DNA of 64,000 nucleotides from Acidihalobacter_A sp037381185. Its GTDB lineage: Bacteria > Pseudomonadota > Gammaproteobacteria > DSM-5130 > Acidihalobacteraceae. The stretch spans positions 58,983 through 122,982 of the forward strand of contig NZ_JARRQY010000011.1 of the NCBI RefSeq assembly GCF_037381185.1. Direction: 5' to 3'. The notes beneath the pieces were generated by a model. It made no database searches. It saw only the letters and a program-made list of their open reading frames with translations, and was not told where the DNA came from. Both the position numbers and the translations under genes were made by a program. Below are positions 25,356-33,487 of this stretch, one piece after another (the stretch's first letter is position 1; each line of letters starts with the position of its first letter).

Positions 25356-25979
25356 CTATTCGTCCAGCGCACGCTCCAGCGCTTGTTTTACCGCTACGCC
25401 GGCGCCGGGGCCGAAGCGCGTCTGTCCGGGAACGAATATGTCCGTAAAGGCGTAGTCGAAGATCAGGTCTTGCACGCCGAGCGAGCCGAACAGTCGGTTT
25501 TCCGCGGAATAGTCGCCGGTGTGTGGAACCAGTGTGGGCCAGCCGTCGGCGCCGGGTTCCAGCGCCGGACCGAAGAACAGCGCACCCGGCTTGTTCTTCA
25601 GACGCATCGCGCAGGTGCCTTCGGTGACCCCGGACATGGGCAGGAAGTCGATGGTGCGGGTGAGGCGGTTACGCTTACTGTCCAGCGTCAGGTCGATCGT
25701 GCCGTCGATGGACGGCGCCTCGGGTTCGCTGGCCAGGCTTTCGGCACCGCTGGCTTCGCGCCAGCGGTCCAGTTCGCGCGCACCATGCCGGCTGGGCAGG
25801 AAGATGTAGCGTAGTGGCGCAATGGCCTGCAACTCCTGCAGCAGCGCATCGTCGAACGGCGGTGTGTTGATCAGCACACCTTCGGCCTTGTGGTCAGCGA
25901 TGTAGTAGACCGCGGGGGGCAGGATATCCGCAATGCGGTAAATGCTGCGATCGCGTAGAACGGCGAGTTCGTCCAGCAT
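25356..25979 (-). CDS. Hypothetical protein coupled to plsC (207 aa)
   Basis: A 207-residue soluble protein starting at ATG 25979, whose first base is also the last base read before the plsC stop ends (TGATG arrangement), so it is last in the glyQ-glyS-gmhB-plsC operon. Strand-like segments such as AVYYIADHKAEGVLINTPPFD and LRYIFLPSRHGARELDRW, and GALFFGPALEPG, faintly resemble a metallo-beta-lactamase fold, but the HxHxDH metal motif is absent. I do not recognise the family. The open frame extends upstream antisense-like over plsC in another frame, which is not coding. Confidence 0.7.
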   Translation of the reverse strand: MLDELAVLRDRSIYRIADILPPAVYYIADHKAEGVLINTPPFDDALLQELQAIAPLRYIFLPSRHGARELDRWREASGAESLASEPEAPSIDGTIDLTLDSKRNRLTRTIDFLPMSGVTEGTCAMRLKNKPGALFFGPALEPGADGWPTLVPHTGDYSAENRLFGSLGVQDLIFDYAFTDIFVPGQTRFGPGAGVAVKQALERALDE

Positions 25980-26707
25980 CAGTTCCTCGCTCCGCTTGCC
26001 ATGGCCTCCAGTTCGCGGGTACGCGCTTTGATCCAGGTCTCGGCTTCGGCATTGATGTCTTCGGCTTTGCGTCCACGGCTGTCGATGACCGGACCGATGG
26101 AGACCGTCACTACGCCGGGTCGTGTTGGCAGGCCGCGCCGCGGCCATACCAGGCCGGCGTTGTGCGCCACCGGCACCACCGGTGCGCCGGTGTGCGCGGC
26201 GAGGCGTGCGCCGCCGGCCTTGAAGCGCTTGTGTTCGCCGATGGCCGTGCGCGTACCCTCGGGGAAGATAACCACCCAGATGCCGCGGGTCAGCCGGTCG
26301 GAACCCTGCTCCAGCAGCTGCGTGCCGGCCTGGAGGTTCTTGGAGCGGTCGATGGCGACCGGCTCGAGCGCTTTCAGGCCCCAGCCGAACAATGGCAGAC
26401 GCAGCAGTTCTCGCTTGAGCACCCAAACCTGCGGCGGGAAGATCGCCTGGAAGGCGAAGGTTTCCCAGGCGGATTGGTGTTTGGAGAGCACTACCGCGGC
26501 CTGCTGCGGAATGTTCTCGGCGCCTTCGATCTCCATGCGCACGCCGCAGATCAGGCGCAGCGTCCAGAGCACGAATTTCGTCCAGCTCGAAATGATGAAG
26601 TAGCGCTGGGAATAAGGCAGTGGGCCGATCACCAGCGAGAGCAGGGCGAAGGGGACCATCGTGATGGTGGCTATCGCGACCCACAGGTAGGCACGCAGGC
26701 GGTTCAT
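25979..26707 (-). CDS. plsC: 1-acyl-sn-glycerol-3-phosphate acyltransferase
   Basis: A 242-residue inner-membrane acyltransferase making phosphatidic acid from lysophosphatidic acid. One or two N-terminal helices (about 8-30) precede the catalytic block. The HX4D motif appears as H77-QSAW-E82, with Glu in place of Asp, a common variant in proteobacterial PlsC. The FPEGTR motif is at 148-153 and VPVAHN follows. It overlaps gmhB by 4 bases upstream and the unknown gene by one base downstream, so it belongs to a tightly coupled operon. Confidence 0.92.
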   Translation of the reverse strand: MNRLRAYLWVAIATITMVPFALLSLVIGPLPYSQRYFIISSWTKFVLWTLRLICGVRMEIEGAENIPQQAAVVLSKHQSAWETFAFQAIFPPQVWVLKRELLRLPLFGWGLKALEPVAIDRSKNLQAGTQLLEQGSDRLTRGIWVVIFPEGTRTAIGEHKRFKAGGARLAAHTGAPVVPVAHNAGLVWPRRGLPTRPGVVTVSIGPVIDSRGRKAEDINAEAETWIKARTRELEAMASGARN

Positions 26708-27249
26708 GCGAACTCCTCTGAAACGAGCGTGGCGGCGACTTGGGCCAGATCCTCGAACACCGGTACGTCTTCGGGCAGCTTGCCGGAGGCAAGGGTGCGT
26801 TCGCCCTTGCCGGTACGTACCAGCATGGGCTGGGCGTCGACCATCAGCGCGGCCTCGATGTCGCGCAGACTGTCGCCCACGGCGGGCACGCCGGTCAGAT
26901 CGGCGTCGTAGCGGCGGGCGATCTCGATGAACAGTCCGGCGCTGGGCTTACGGCAGTCGCAGGCGTCGTCCGGGCCGTGCGGGCAGAAGAACACGGCATC
27001 GATGTGCCCGCCGTGGCTGGCCAGCAGGCGGTTCATCTTCTCGTGCATGGCGGCTAGGGCTTCCACGTCGAACAAGCCGCGCGCGATACCGGACTGATTG
27101 GTGGCGACCACCACGCAGTAGCCGGCCTCGTTCAGCCGCGCGATGGCTTCCAGGCTGCCGGGAATCGGCAGCCATTCCTCCGGCGATTTCACGTAGGCGT
27201 CGGAGTCCTCGTTGATGACGCCGTCGCGGTCGAGAATGATGAGTTTCAT
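26704..27249 (-). CDS. gmhB: D-glycero-beta-D-manno-heptose-1,7-bisphosphate 7-phosphatase
   Basis: A 181-residue HAD-superfamily phosphatase of the ADP-heptose pathway for lipopolysaccharide inner core. The nucleophile motif is D7-R-D9-G in ILDRDGVIN; the second motif is VVATNQSGIARG. The family zinc-binding loop is visible as CPHGPDDACDC near residues 92-102, and the last acidic motif as PAVGDSLRDIEAA. It overlaps glyS by 4 bases at its start and plsC by 4 at its end. The same order, glyQ-glyS-gmhB-plsC, occurs in other gammaproteobacteria. Confidence 0.94.
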   Translation of the reverse strand: MKLIILDRDGVINEDSDAYVKSPEEWLPIPGSLEAIARLNEAGYCVVVATNQSGIARGLFDVEALAAMHEKMNRLLASHGGHIDAVFFCPHGPDDACDCRKPSAGLFIEIARRYDADLTGVPAVGDSLRDIEAALMVDAQPMLVRTGKGERTLASGKLPEDVPVFEDLAQVAATLVSEEFA

Positions 27250-29327
27250 GGCTGCAGGCGCGACAGATCGGCCGTGCGCAGGAACAGCGCCGAAAGCCTA
27301 GCCAGCAGGGCCAGCCGGTTGCGCCTCAGGTTTTCGTCCTCGGCCATGACAAGCGTGGTGTCGAAGAACGCGTCGACCGGCCCGCGCAGCGCGGCGAGCC
27401 GCATCAGCGCTGGGGTGTAGCGGCCGTCCTCGAACAGCGGTTCGACCTCGCCTTCGGCCTCGGCCAATGCGGCAAGCAGCTCGCGTTCGTTGTCCTCCTG
27501 CAGTTCGTCGGCGCGTACTTGTGTGCCGACCTCGTCGCCGGCCTGGCGCAGGATGTTGCGGATGCGCTTGTTGGCCGCCGCCAGGCTTTGGGCTTCGGCG
27601 AGGGCACGGAAGCGTTGTACGGCCTGTACGCGGCGGTCGAGATCGGTTAGCCGGGTCGGCCGGCAGGCCAGTACCGCGTCGATCACGTCGGCCGGAATGC
27701 CCTTTTCGGCATAATAGGCGGTCAGGCGTTCCATGACGTAGTCGAACACTTCGTCGACGGCGCTGGCGGCCGCTTCCACGCGCTCGCTCAGCCCGGCCGC
27801 GGCGAGGCGCAGCAACTCGTGCAGATCCAGTTCCAGGCCGCGTTCGATAAGGATGCGTACCACGCCGAGCGCGGCGCGGCGCAGCGCGAAGGGATCCTTG
27901 GTGCCGCTGGGGCGCTGACCGATGGCAAAGATGCCGACCAGGGTGTCGAGTTTGTCCGCCAGCGCAAGGGCTTGGCCGATGATGCCCTCGGGCAGTTTGT
28001 CGCCGGCGTGTGCAGGGCGGTACTGGTCCTCGATGGCCTGTGCTACCGCCTGCGGTTCGCCGTCGTGGCGGGCGTAGTGGCGGCCCATCGTACCCTGTAG
28101 TTCGGTGAACTCGAACACCATGGTGGTGACCAGGTCGCACTTGGCCAGTTCGCCGGCGCGCCGGCCATGGTCCGGATCGGCGCCTAGGCGTTCGGCGATG
28201 GCGGCGGCCAGGTTTGCGAGCCGTTCGCTCTTGTCGAACAGCGTGCCGAGCTGCTTCTGGAACACCATGCCGCGCAGTGCGTCGCGGCGGTTGGCCAGCG
28301 GCTGTCGACGGTCCTGCTGCCAGAAGAATTCGGCGTCGTGCAGGCGCGGGCGGATGACGCGCTCGTTGCCTTCGCGTACCTGGGCCGGGTCGCGGCTTTC
28401 GAGGTTGGCGATGGTGATGAAGTGCGCCATCAGGCGGCCGCCGGCATCCAGCACCGGGAAGTAGCGCTGGTTGTCCATCATGGTGGTAATCAGCGCCTCG
28501 TGCGGTACGTCGAGGAAGCGTTCCTCGAAGCCGCCGGCGATGGCGACCGGCCATTCGACCAGGGCGGCGACCTCATCGAGCAGGTGCTCGTCGAGCATAG
28601 CGCGGCCGCCGAGTTCGGAGGCCAGCGCCTCGACCTGCGCCTTGATTGCCGCGCGGCGCTCACCGAAGTCGGGCAGCACGTGGCCCTCAGTCTCCAGCAG
28701 CGGGGCATAGGCGGCTGGATCCGCGACGTGCAGCGGTGCCGGATGATGCGCGCGGTGGCCGCGCGTCTCGCGGCCGCTCTTCACGCCAAGGATCTCGGCT
28801 TCGATGAGCGTCTCGCCGAGCAATAGCACGATCCAGTGCACCGGGCGCACGAATTCGGCGTCGCCAGCGCCCCAGCGCATGCGCTTGGCGATGGGCAGCT
28901 TGCCCAGTGCGGCCTCGAGAATTTCCGGGACTAGTTCGGCAGTGCTACGGCCGGGCTCGTGGATATAGGCACACAGCCAGGCGCCCTTGTCGGTTTCCAG
29001 GCGCTCCAGGGCGTCCACCTCGAGTCCGACCGAACGCGCGAAGCCTTGCGCGGCCTTGGTCGGCTGGCCCTCGGCATCGAAGGCGGCGGTCAGCGCTGGA
29101 CCGCGTCGCTCGATGCTGCGGTCCGGTTGAGTGAGGGGCACGTCCTTGATGTGTACGGCGAGGCGTCGCGGCGTCGCGAAGACGCGGCGGGTGCTGCCGC
29201 CCACACCGGCGGTATCCAGGCGGTTGGCGATCTCCTCGGCCAGGGTGTCGGCCAGGGTGCTCAGCGAACCGGGTGGCAGTTCTTCGGTACCGAGTTCAAT
29301 CAGCAGGTCAGCGCGTGGCTCAGCCAT
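27246..29327 (-). CDS. glyS: Glycine-tRNA ligase beta subunit
   Basis: The 693-residue beta chain of the alpha2-beta2 glycyl-tRNA synthetase. It contains the standard N-terminal LLIELGTEELPP, the GAGDAEFVRPVHWIV segment, the HD-like region, and a C-terminal anticodon-binding domain with PVDAFFDTTLVMAED. Length matches the family (about 690). It overlaps glyQ by 8 bases and gmhB by 4 bases. No damage is seen. Confidence 0.97.
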   Translation of the reverse strand: MAEPRADLLIELGTEELPPGSLSTLADTLAEEIANRLDTAGVGGSTRRVFATPRRLAVHIKDVPLTQPDRSIERRGPALTAAFDAEGQPTKAAQGFARSVGLEVDALERLETDKGAWLCAYIHEPGRSTAELVPEILEAALGKLPIAKRMRWGAGDAEFVRPVHWIVLLLGETLIEAEILGVKSGRETRGHRAHHPAPLHVADPAAYAPLLETEGHVLPDFGERRAAIKAQVEALASELGGRAMLDEHLLDEVAALVEWPVAIAGGFEERFLDVPHEALITTMMDNQRYFPVLDAGGRLMAHFITIANLESRDPAQVREGNERVIRPRLHDAEFFWQQDRRQPLANRRDALRGMVFQKQLGTLFDKSERLANLAAAIAERLGADPDHGRRAGELAKCDLVTTMVFEFTELQGTMGRHYARHDGEPQAVAQAIEDQYRPAHAGDKLPEGIIGQALALADKLDTLVGIFAIGQRPSGTKDPFALRRAALGVVRILIERGLELDLHELLRLAAAGLSERVEAAASAVDEVFDYVMERLTAYYAEKGIPADVIDAVLACRPTRLTDLDRRVQAVQRFRALAEAQSLAAANKRIRNILRQAGDEVGTQVRADELQEDNERELLAALAEAEGEVEPLFEDGRYTPALMRLAALRGPVDAFFDTTLVMAEDENLRRNRLALLARLSALFLRTADLSRLQP

Positions 29328-30240
29328 GGGCTACCTCCGGGGAATTTTCGAGCATCGGGAATCCAAGGCGCTCTCGTGAAGCGTAGTAGCCCTCGGCGAT
29401 GGCGCGCGCCAGAGTGCGCACACGCAGAATGTAGCGCTGGCGCTCGGTCACGGAGATCGCTTGGCGTGCGTCGAGCAGGTTGAAGGTGTGAGACGCCTTG
29501 AGCATCTGTTCGTAGGCTGGCAGCGGCAGGTCGGCCTCGATCAGGCGCAGGCTCTCCGCCTCGCAGGTGTCGAACCAGCCGAACAGTTTTTCGATGTTGG
29601 CGTGCTCGAAGTTGTAGCGCGACTGTTCGACTTCGTTCTGGTGGAACACGTCGCCATAGGTCACGGTGCCCTGCGGGCCGCGCGCCCAGACCAGATCGTA
29701 GATGCTCTCCACGCCCTGCAGATACATGGCGATGCGTTCCAGGCCGTAGGCGATCTCGCCGGTCACCGGACGGCAGTCGAGGCCGCCGACCTGCTGGAAA
29801 TAGGTGAACTGGGTGACTTCCATGCCGTTGAGCCAGACTTCCCAGCCCAGCCCCCAGGCGCCCAGCGTGGGCGACTCCCAGTTGTCCTCGACGAAGCGGA
29901 TGTCGTGCACCAGCGGGTCGAGTCCCATGGCGCGCAGCGAGCCGAGGTAGAGGTCCTGGATGTCGTCCGGCGACGGCTTGAGCGCCACCTGGAACTGGTA
30001 GTAGTGCTGCAGGCGGTTGGGGTTCTCGCCGTAGCGCCCGTCGGTGGGGCGGCGCGAGGGTTGCACGTAGGCTGCGCGCCAGGGCTCCGGGCCGATGGAG
30101 CGCAGGAAAGTGGCCGCATGGAAGGTGCCGGCACCCATTTCCATGTCGTAGGGCTGCAGGAGCACGCAGCCCTGTTCGCTCCAGTAGTCCTGCAGCGTGC
30201 GGATGAGGTTCTGGAAGGTGGAGACGTCGTATTGGGTCAT
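29320..30240 (-). CDS. glyQ: Glycine-tRNA ligase alpha subunit
   Basis: The 306-residue catalytic alpha chain of glycyl-tRNA synthetase. Characteristic segments are FQNLIRTLQDYWSEQGC, MEMGAGTFHAATFLRSIGPE, YVQPSRRPTDGRYGENPNRLQ and VTYGDVFHQNEVEQSRYNFE. It is first in the leftward operon glyQ-glyS-gmhB-plsC-unknown, with its start facing the rightward gene at 30383. No T-box is visible in the 140-base leader. Confidence 0.97.
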   Translation of the reverse strand: MTQYDVSTFQNLIRTLQDYWSEQGCVLLQPYDMEMGAGTFHAATFLRSIGPEPWRAAYVQPSRRPTDGRYGENPNRLQHYYQFQVALKPSPDDIQDLYLGSLRAMGLDPLVHDIRFVEDNWESPTLGAWGLGWEVWLNGMEVTQFTYFQQVGGLDCRPVTGEIAYGLERIAMYLQGVESIYDLVWARGPQGTVTYGDVFHQNEVEQSRYNFEHANIEKLFGWFDTCEAESLRLIEADLPLPAYEQMLKASHTFNLLDARQAISVTERQRYILRVRTLARAIAEGYYASRERLGFPMLENSPEVAHG

Positions 30241-30382
30241 TAGCCTTGGCTGGCGAAGATGTGCGAAATCGTAAGCGCGGCAGTATAACCCGCAGCGCCG
30301 CCCGGTCTCTACGCGCGCGGCGGATGGGCACGGGTCGTGCTATGAGTTTCGGGAGAGTCCCCGTACATAGGAGAACTCCGCG

Positions 30383-30952
30383 ATGAGCAAGCTGATTCTG
30401 GAACCCACCGCGCAGGCGCTTTGGCACCGTGCGTTGCGCGAAGCCTCCGGTGCCGCCGGACGGCCGCTGGACGATGTGTTGGAGGCCTATCTGCTTATGG
30501 TGCTGATGCGTTTCACGCACCGGCCGGAGATTCTGCGCACCATCATGGCGCGTGAATATCTCGAGGGCATGCAGCTGACAGGTCGCGTCCGCGAGGAGCG
30601 CCTGCGCGACGTGGGCGATCAGTGTCTGATCCTGGCGGGATTGTTCCCCGGGCTGGCGCGCCGGCGGCGCGTGTCGACGGCGTACTTTGTCGATCTCGGG
30701 CGTGGGGCCTACGGCGAGCTGGCCGCTCGTCTGGCGCAGTCCGCAGGGGAACTCTACCGGCAGCTGACCGCGGCGTTCGTGATGTTGATGGACGTGCTGC
30801 ATGCCTTGCGCGGCAGCCACGCACTTGAGGCGTTGACGCCGCTGGAGCATTGGGAGTTGTGGGAGAGTGTCGGGAGCCGAACGGCGCGCACCGCCCTGGC
30901 CGGGTCAGGCGAGGCGCTGCCGGTTGCGGCTGGAGCGCCGGGGGTGCACTGA
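30383..30952 (+). CDS. Hypothetical helical protein (189 aa)
   Basis: A 189-residue soluble protein starting at ATG 30383, 8 bases after GGAGAA. It is predicted nearly all helical and rich in Ala, Leu and Arg, with conserved-looking segments such as EILRTIMAREYLEGMQL and a RRRRVSTAYFVDLGRGAY core. I do not recognise the family. It lies alone between glyQ (divergent) and comM (convergent). A 27-base gap separates its stop from the comM stop. No membrane segments or metal motifs are evident. Confidence 0.75.
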   Translation: MSKLILEPTAQALWHRALREASGAAGRPLDDVLEAYLLMVLMRFTHRPEILRTIMAREYLEGMQLTGRVREERLRDVGDQCLILAGLFPGLARRRRVSTAYFVDLGRGAYGELAARLAQSAGELYRQLTAAFVMLMDVLHALRGSHALEALTPLEHWELWESVGSRTARTALAGSGEALPVAAGAPGVH

Positions 30953-30974
30953 GCCGGCTGCGGAGCAGCTCGGC

Positions 30975-32495
30975 TCAGCCCTGTTGCGCGCCGTTCCAGC
31001 GATCCATCGCGCGGTAGCCCAGCGCTTCGGCGAGATGCGGTCCCTCGATGTGCGGGCTGTCCTGCAGGTCTGCGATGCTGCGCGAGACTTTCAGGATGCG
31101 GTGATAGGCGCGCGCGGACAAGTGAAAGCGCTGCATGGCCTGCTCTAGCAGTGAACGTTCGGCGTCGGCTAAGGAACAATGGCGGTCGACCTCGCGAGCG
31201 CTGAGCTGAGCGTTGGTTCGATCCTGGCGAGCGAGTTGGCGCTCGCGTGCGACGACGACACGAGCTCGCACCTCGGCGCTCGTTTCCCCGCGTGGTGCGT
31301 CGCTGCGGAGGACGTCATGGGGCAGCTGCGGCACTTCGATCTGCAGGTCGATGCGATCGAGCAGGGGAGCGGAGATGCGGCTGCGATGGCGGTTTCGCTG
31401 TTCCGGCGTGCAGATACAGTTGGCGCCGAGATCGCAGGCGTAGCCTTGCGGGCAGGGATTCATCGCTGCGACCAGCTGAAAGCGGGCCGGAAAGTCGGCC
31501 TGGCGCGCGGCTCGGGAGATGGTGATGTGCCCGGTTTCCATGGGCTCGCGCAGCACCTCGAGCACATGGCGGTCGAACTCCGTCAACTCGTCGAGAAACA
31601 GCACGCCGTTATGCGCCAGCGATATCTCCCCCGGCTTCGGTTGGGAGCCTCCTCCGACGAGCGCCACGCCCGAGGCCGTATGGTGAGGCGCACGAAACGG
31701 ACGGCGACTCCAATCGTCGAGGCGCAGTCCCTGCTCGCTGATGGAGGCGACGACGGCGGTTTCCAGCGCTTCGGCCTCGCTCATGGGGGGCAGGATGGTC
31801 GCCAAGCGGTTGGCAAGCATGGTTTTCCCGGTGCCCGGTGGCCCGATCATCAGGATGTTGTGCCCCCCTGCGGCGGCGATTTCGAGCGCGCGGCGGGCTT
31901 GATGTTGACCGCGCACATCGCTCAGGTCGACGTCGAGGGATTTTTCACTGCTGACGGGTTTGTCCGTATAGATGGGAAGCGGGTCTTGTCCGGCCAAGTG
32001 GCGACAGACCGCCAGCAGATGATCGGCGGGTCGGGTGGTGAGGTCGTTGAGCAGCGCGGCTTCACCGGCATTGGCCGTGGGTATGACGAATTCCCGCCCG
32101 CGTGCGCGGGTGGCGATGGCTGCGGGCAGGACGCCGCGTACGCCTCGTAGCTCTCCACTCAGCGCGAGTTCACCGAGAAATTCGGCGTCTTCCAGGCCAT
32201 CGGCGGGAAGTTGTCCCGAGGCGGCGAGGATGCCCAAGGCAATAGGCAAGTCGTAGCGGCCGCCTTCCTTGGGCAGATCTGCGGGGGCCAGGTTGACGGT
32301 GATGCGTCGTGCCGGGAATTCGTAGTGGCTGTTGACCAAGGCGGCTCGCACGCGATCCTTGCTTTCGCGCACGGCGGCCTCCGGGAGGCCGACGATGGCT
32401 AGGCTCGGTAGTCCGTTGCCCAGATGGACTTCGACGCAGACTTCGGGTGCGTCTATGCCGAGTTGTGCGCGGGTGTAGACCCGGGCGAGTGACAT
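30975..32495 (-). CDS. comM: YifB/ComM-family Mg-chelatase-like AAA+ ATPase
   Basis: A 506-residue AAA+ ATPase. Residues 1-170 form the Lon-like N-terminal domain. Walker A GPPGTGKT is at 218-225, and LFLDELTEF is the Walker B motif. A four-cysteine patch (NPCPQGYACDLGANCICTP) follows, then the Mg-chelatase C-terminal domain from about 405. In Vibrio, ComM is a hexameric helicase that extends branch migration during integration of transformed DNA, and most proteobacteria carry it. It lies 9 bases downstream of ubiK on the same strand, a common arrangement. Confidence 0.93.
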   Translation of the reverse strand: MSLARVYTRAQLGIDAPEVCVEVHLGNGLPSLAIVGLPEAAVRESKDRVRAALVNSHYEFPARRITVNLAPADLPKEGGRYDLPIALGILAASGQLPADGLEDAEFLGELALSGELRGVRGVLPAAIATRARGREFVIPTANAGEAALLNDLTTRPADHLLAVCRHLAGQDPLPIYTDKPVSSEKSLDVDLSDVRGQHQARRALEIAAAGGHNILMIGPPGTGKTMLANRLATILPPMSEAEALETAVVASISEQGLRLDDWSRRPFRAPHHTASGVALVGGGSQPKPGEISLAHNGVLFLDELTEFDRHVLEVLREPMETGHITISRAARQADFPARFQLVAAMNPCPQGYACDLGANCICTPEQRNRHRSRISAPLLDRIDLQIEVPQLPHDVLRSDAPRGETSAEVRARVVVARERQLARQDRTNAQLSAREVDRHCSLADAERSLLEQAMQRFHLSARAYHRILKVSRSIADLQDSPHIEGPHLAEALGYRAMDRWNGAQQG

Positions 32496-32504
32496 CCCGG
32501 CGCG

Positions 32505-32801
32505 TCAGTCTTCTGCGTGCACGTCGTCGGGCACTTCCGTTTCGTTCGTGCCGCCGATGCCCAGCTGTGCCTCCAGGGCACGCACGCGCTCCTCCATGGC
32601 GTCGAGTTTCTCCCGCGTGCGGGCCAGCAGCATGCTCTGCACCTCGAACTCGTCGCGGCTGACGATGTCGAGGCGCTGCATCGCGCCCTGCAGGCCGGCG
32701 CGCACGGTTTTTTCAAGATCGTGTTGGGCCGTGCGCAGCGATTCGGGAACCGCGTCGTTCAGCTTGGCGGCCAGGTCGTCGAGGGTTTTGGGTTCCAGCA
32801 T
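32505..32801 (-). CDS. ubiK: Ubiquinone biosynthesis accessory factor UbiK
   Basis: A 98-residue BMFP/YqiC-family protein. An amphipathic N-terminal half (DDLAAKLNDAVPESLRTAQHD region) is followed by a C-terminal coiled coil (about 50-82, EVQSMLLARTREKLDAMEERV) that drives trimerisation in homologues. UbiK binds UbiJ and helps aerobic ubiquinone synthesis. A UbiJ gene is present at 51752 in this window. It is upstream of comM and divergent from the glnK promoter. Confidence 0.9.
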   Translation of the reverse strand: MLEPKTLDDLAAKLNDAVPESLRTAQHDLEKTVRAGLQGAMQRLDIVSRDEFEVQSMLLARTREKLDAMEERVRALEAQLGIGGTNETEVPDDVHAED

Positions 32802-32922
32802 TGGGTGTCCTCCTGATATTCGGGTGATTTGAGCCTATCGGGCTTCCCGGATCAAGCGCTTATGTCGCAACGATTGAGCCGCGTCAAAGCGTCCGCCGGC
32901 GGTGCGCCTATTTCGTGCGATT

Positions 32923-32939
32923 TGCACCATTTTTGTGCA
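32923..32939. promoter_or_regulatory. NtrC-like enhancer site upstream of glnK
   Basis: TGCACCATTTTTGTGCA is a palindromic match to the NtrC consensus (TGCACCA, short spacer, TGGTGCA). It lies about 77 bases upstream of the sigma-54 promoter candidate, a normal enhancer distance. Confidence 0.75.
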
Positions 32940-33014
32940 TATACCTGCTGGTGGGGGCGATGGAAACCAAGGATGTTGCTGTTATTGCATTGATATAAAA
33001 GAAAAATATTTGAA

Positions 33015-33030
33015 TGGCATGGGTTCTGCT
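33015..33030 (+). promoter_or_regulatory. Sigma-54 promoter candidate for glnK-amtB
   Basis: TGGCATGGGTTCTGCT carries GG (33016-33017) and GC (33028-33029) exactly ten bases apart, matching the minus-24/minus-12 consensus TGGCACN5TTGCW in most positions. It lies about 82 bases before the glnK start, leaving a leader of roughly 70 bases. Confidence 0.75.
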
Positions 33031-33111
33031 ACGGGGTGCCATACGCCACGCAGGGTGCGCGGATACCTTGAACCATAGGGGAACGGTCATGAAAACAGGA
33101 GGCACGCAGGC

Positions 33112-33450
33112 ATGAAGTTGCTTATCGCCATCATCAAGCCCTTCAAGCTCGACGAGGTCCGCGAGGGTCTTTCGGAAATCGGAGTGCAGGGCATCACGGT
33201 GACCGAGGTCAAGGGCTTCGGTCGGCAGAAAGGCCATACGGAACTCTACAGGGGGGCGGAGTACGTCGTCGACTTCCTGCCCAAGGTGAAGATCGAGGTC
33301 GCGCTGGACGATGCGCTAATCGACCAGGCCATCGATGCGATCAGCAAGGCCGCCAGCACCGGTAAGATCGGCGACGGCAAGATCTTTGTGATGCCCTTGG
33401 AGCAGGCGATCCGCATCCGCACCGGCGAATCCGGCGTCGATGCTCTTTGA
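33112..33450 (+). CDS. glnK: Nitrogen regulatory PII protein
   Basis: A 112-residue PII signal protein. Tyr51 in the T-loop (ELYRGAEYVVDF) is the uridylylation site; the B- and C-loop signatures TGKIGDGKIFV and IRIRTGE are complete. PII trimers sense 2-oxoglutarate, ATP and ADP, and GlnK blocks the AmtB channel when nitrogen is plentiful. The adjacent amtB, 37 bases downstream, makes this the GlnK type. The NtrC and sigma-54 sites upstream imply induction by nitrogen limitation. A GGAGGCA site precedes the ATG. Confidence 0.97.
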   Translation: MKLLIAIIKPFKLDEVREGLSEIGVQGITVTEVKGFGRQKGHTELYRGAEYVVDFLPKVKIEVALDDALIDQAIDAISKAASTGKIGDGKIFVMPLEQAIRIRTGESGVDAL

Positions 33451-33487
33451 TCCGTACTTCGATAATTCAAACCCGAGGAAACATGCG

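Noticed and set aside
25356..26792. A 478-codon gene covering plsC
   Set aside because: Only the last 207 codons are independent; the remainder is an alternate frame of plsC, whose acyltransferase motifs are clear.
29320..30382. A T-box riboswitch before glyQ
   Set aside because: No specifier loop, T-box sequence or terminator/antiterminator is visible in the short leader, and T-boxes are rare in this group.
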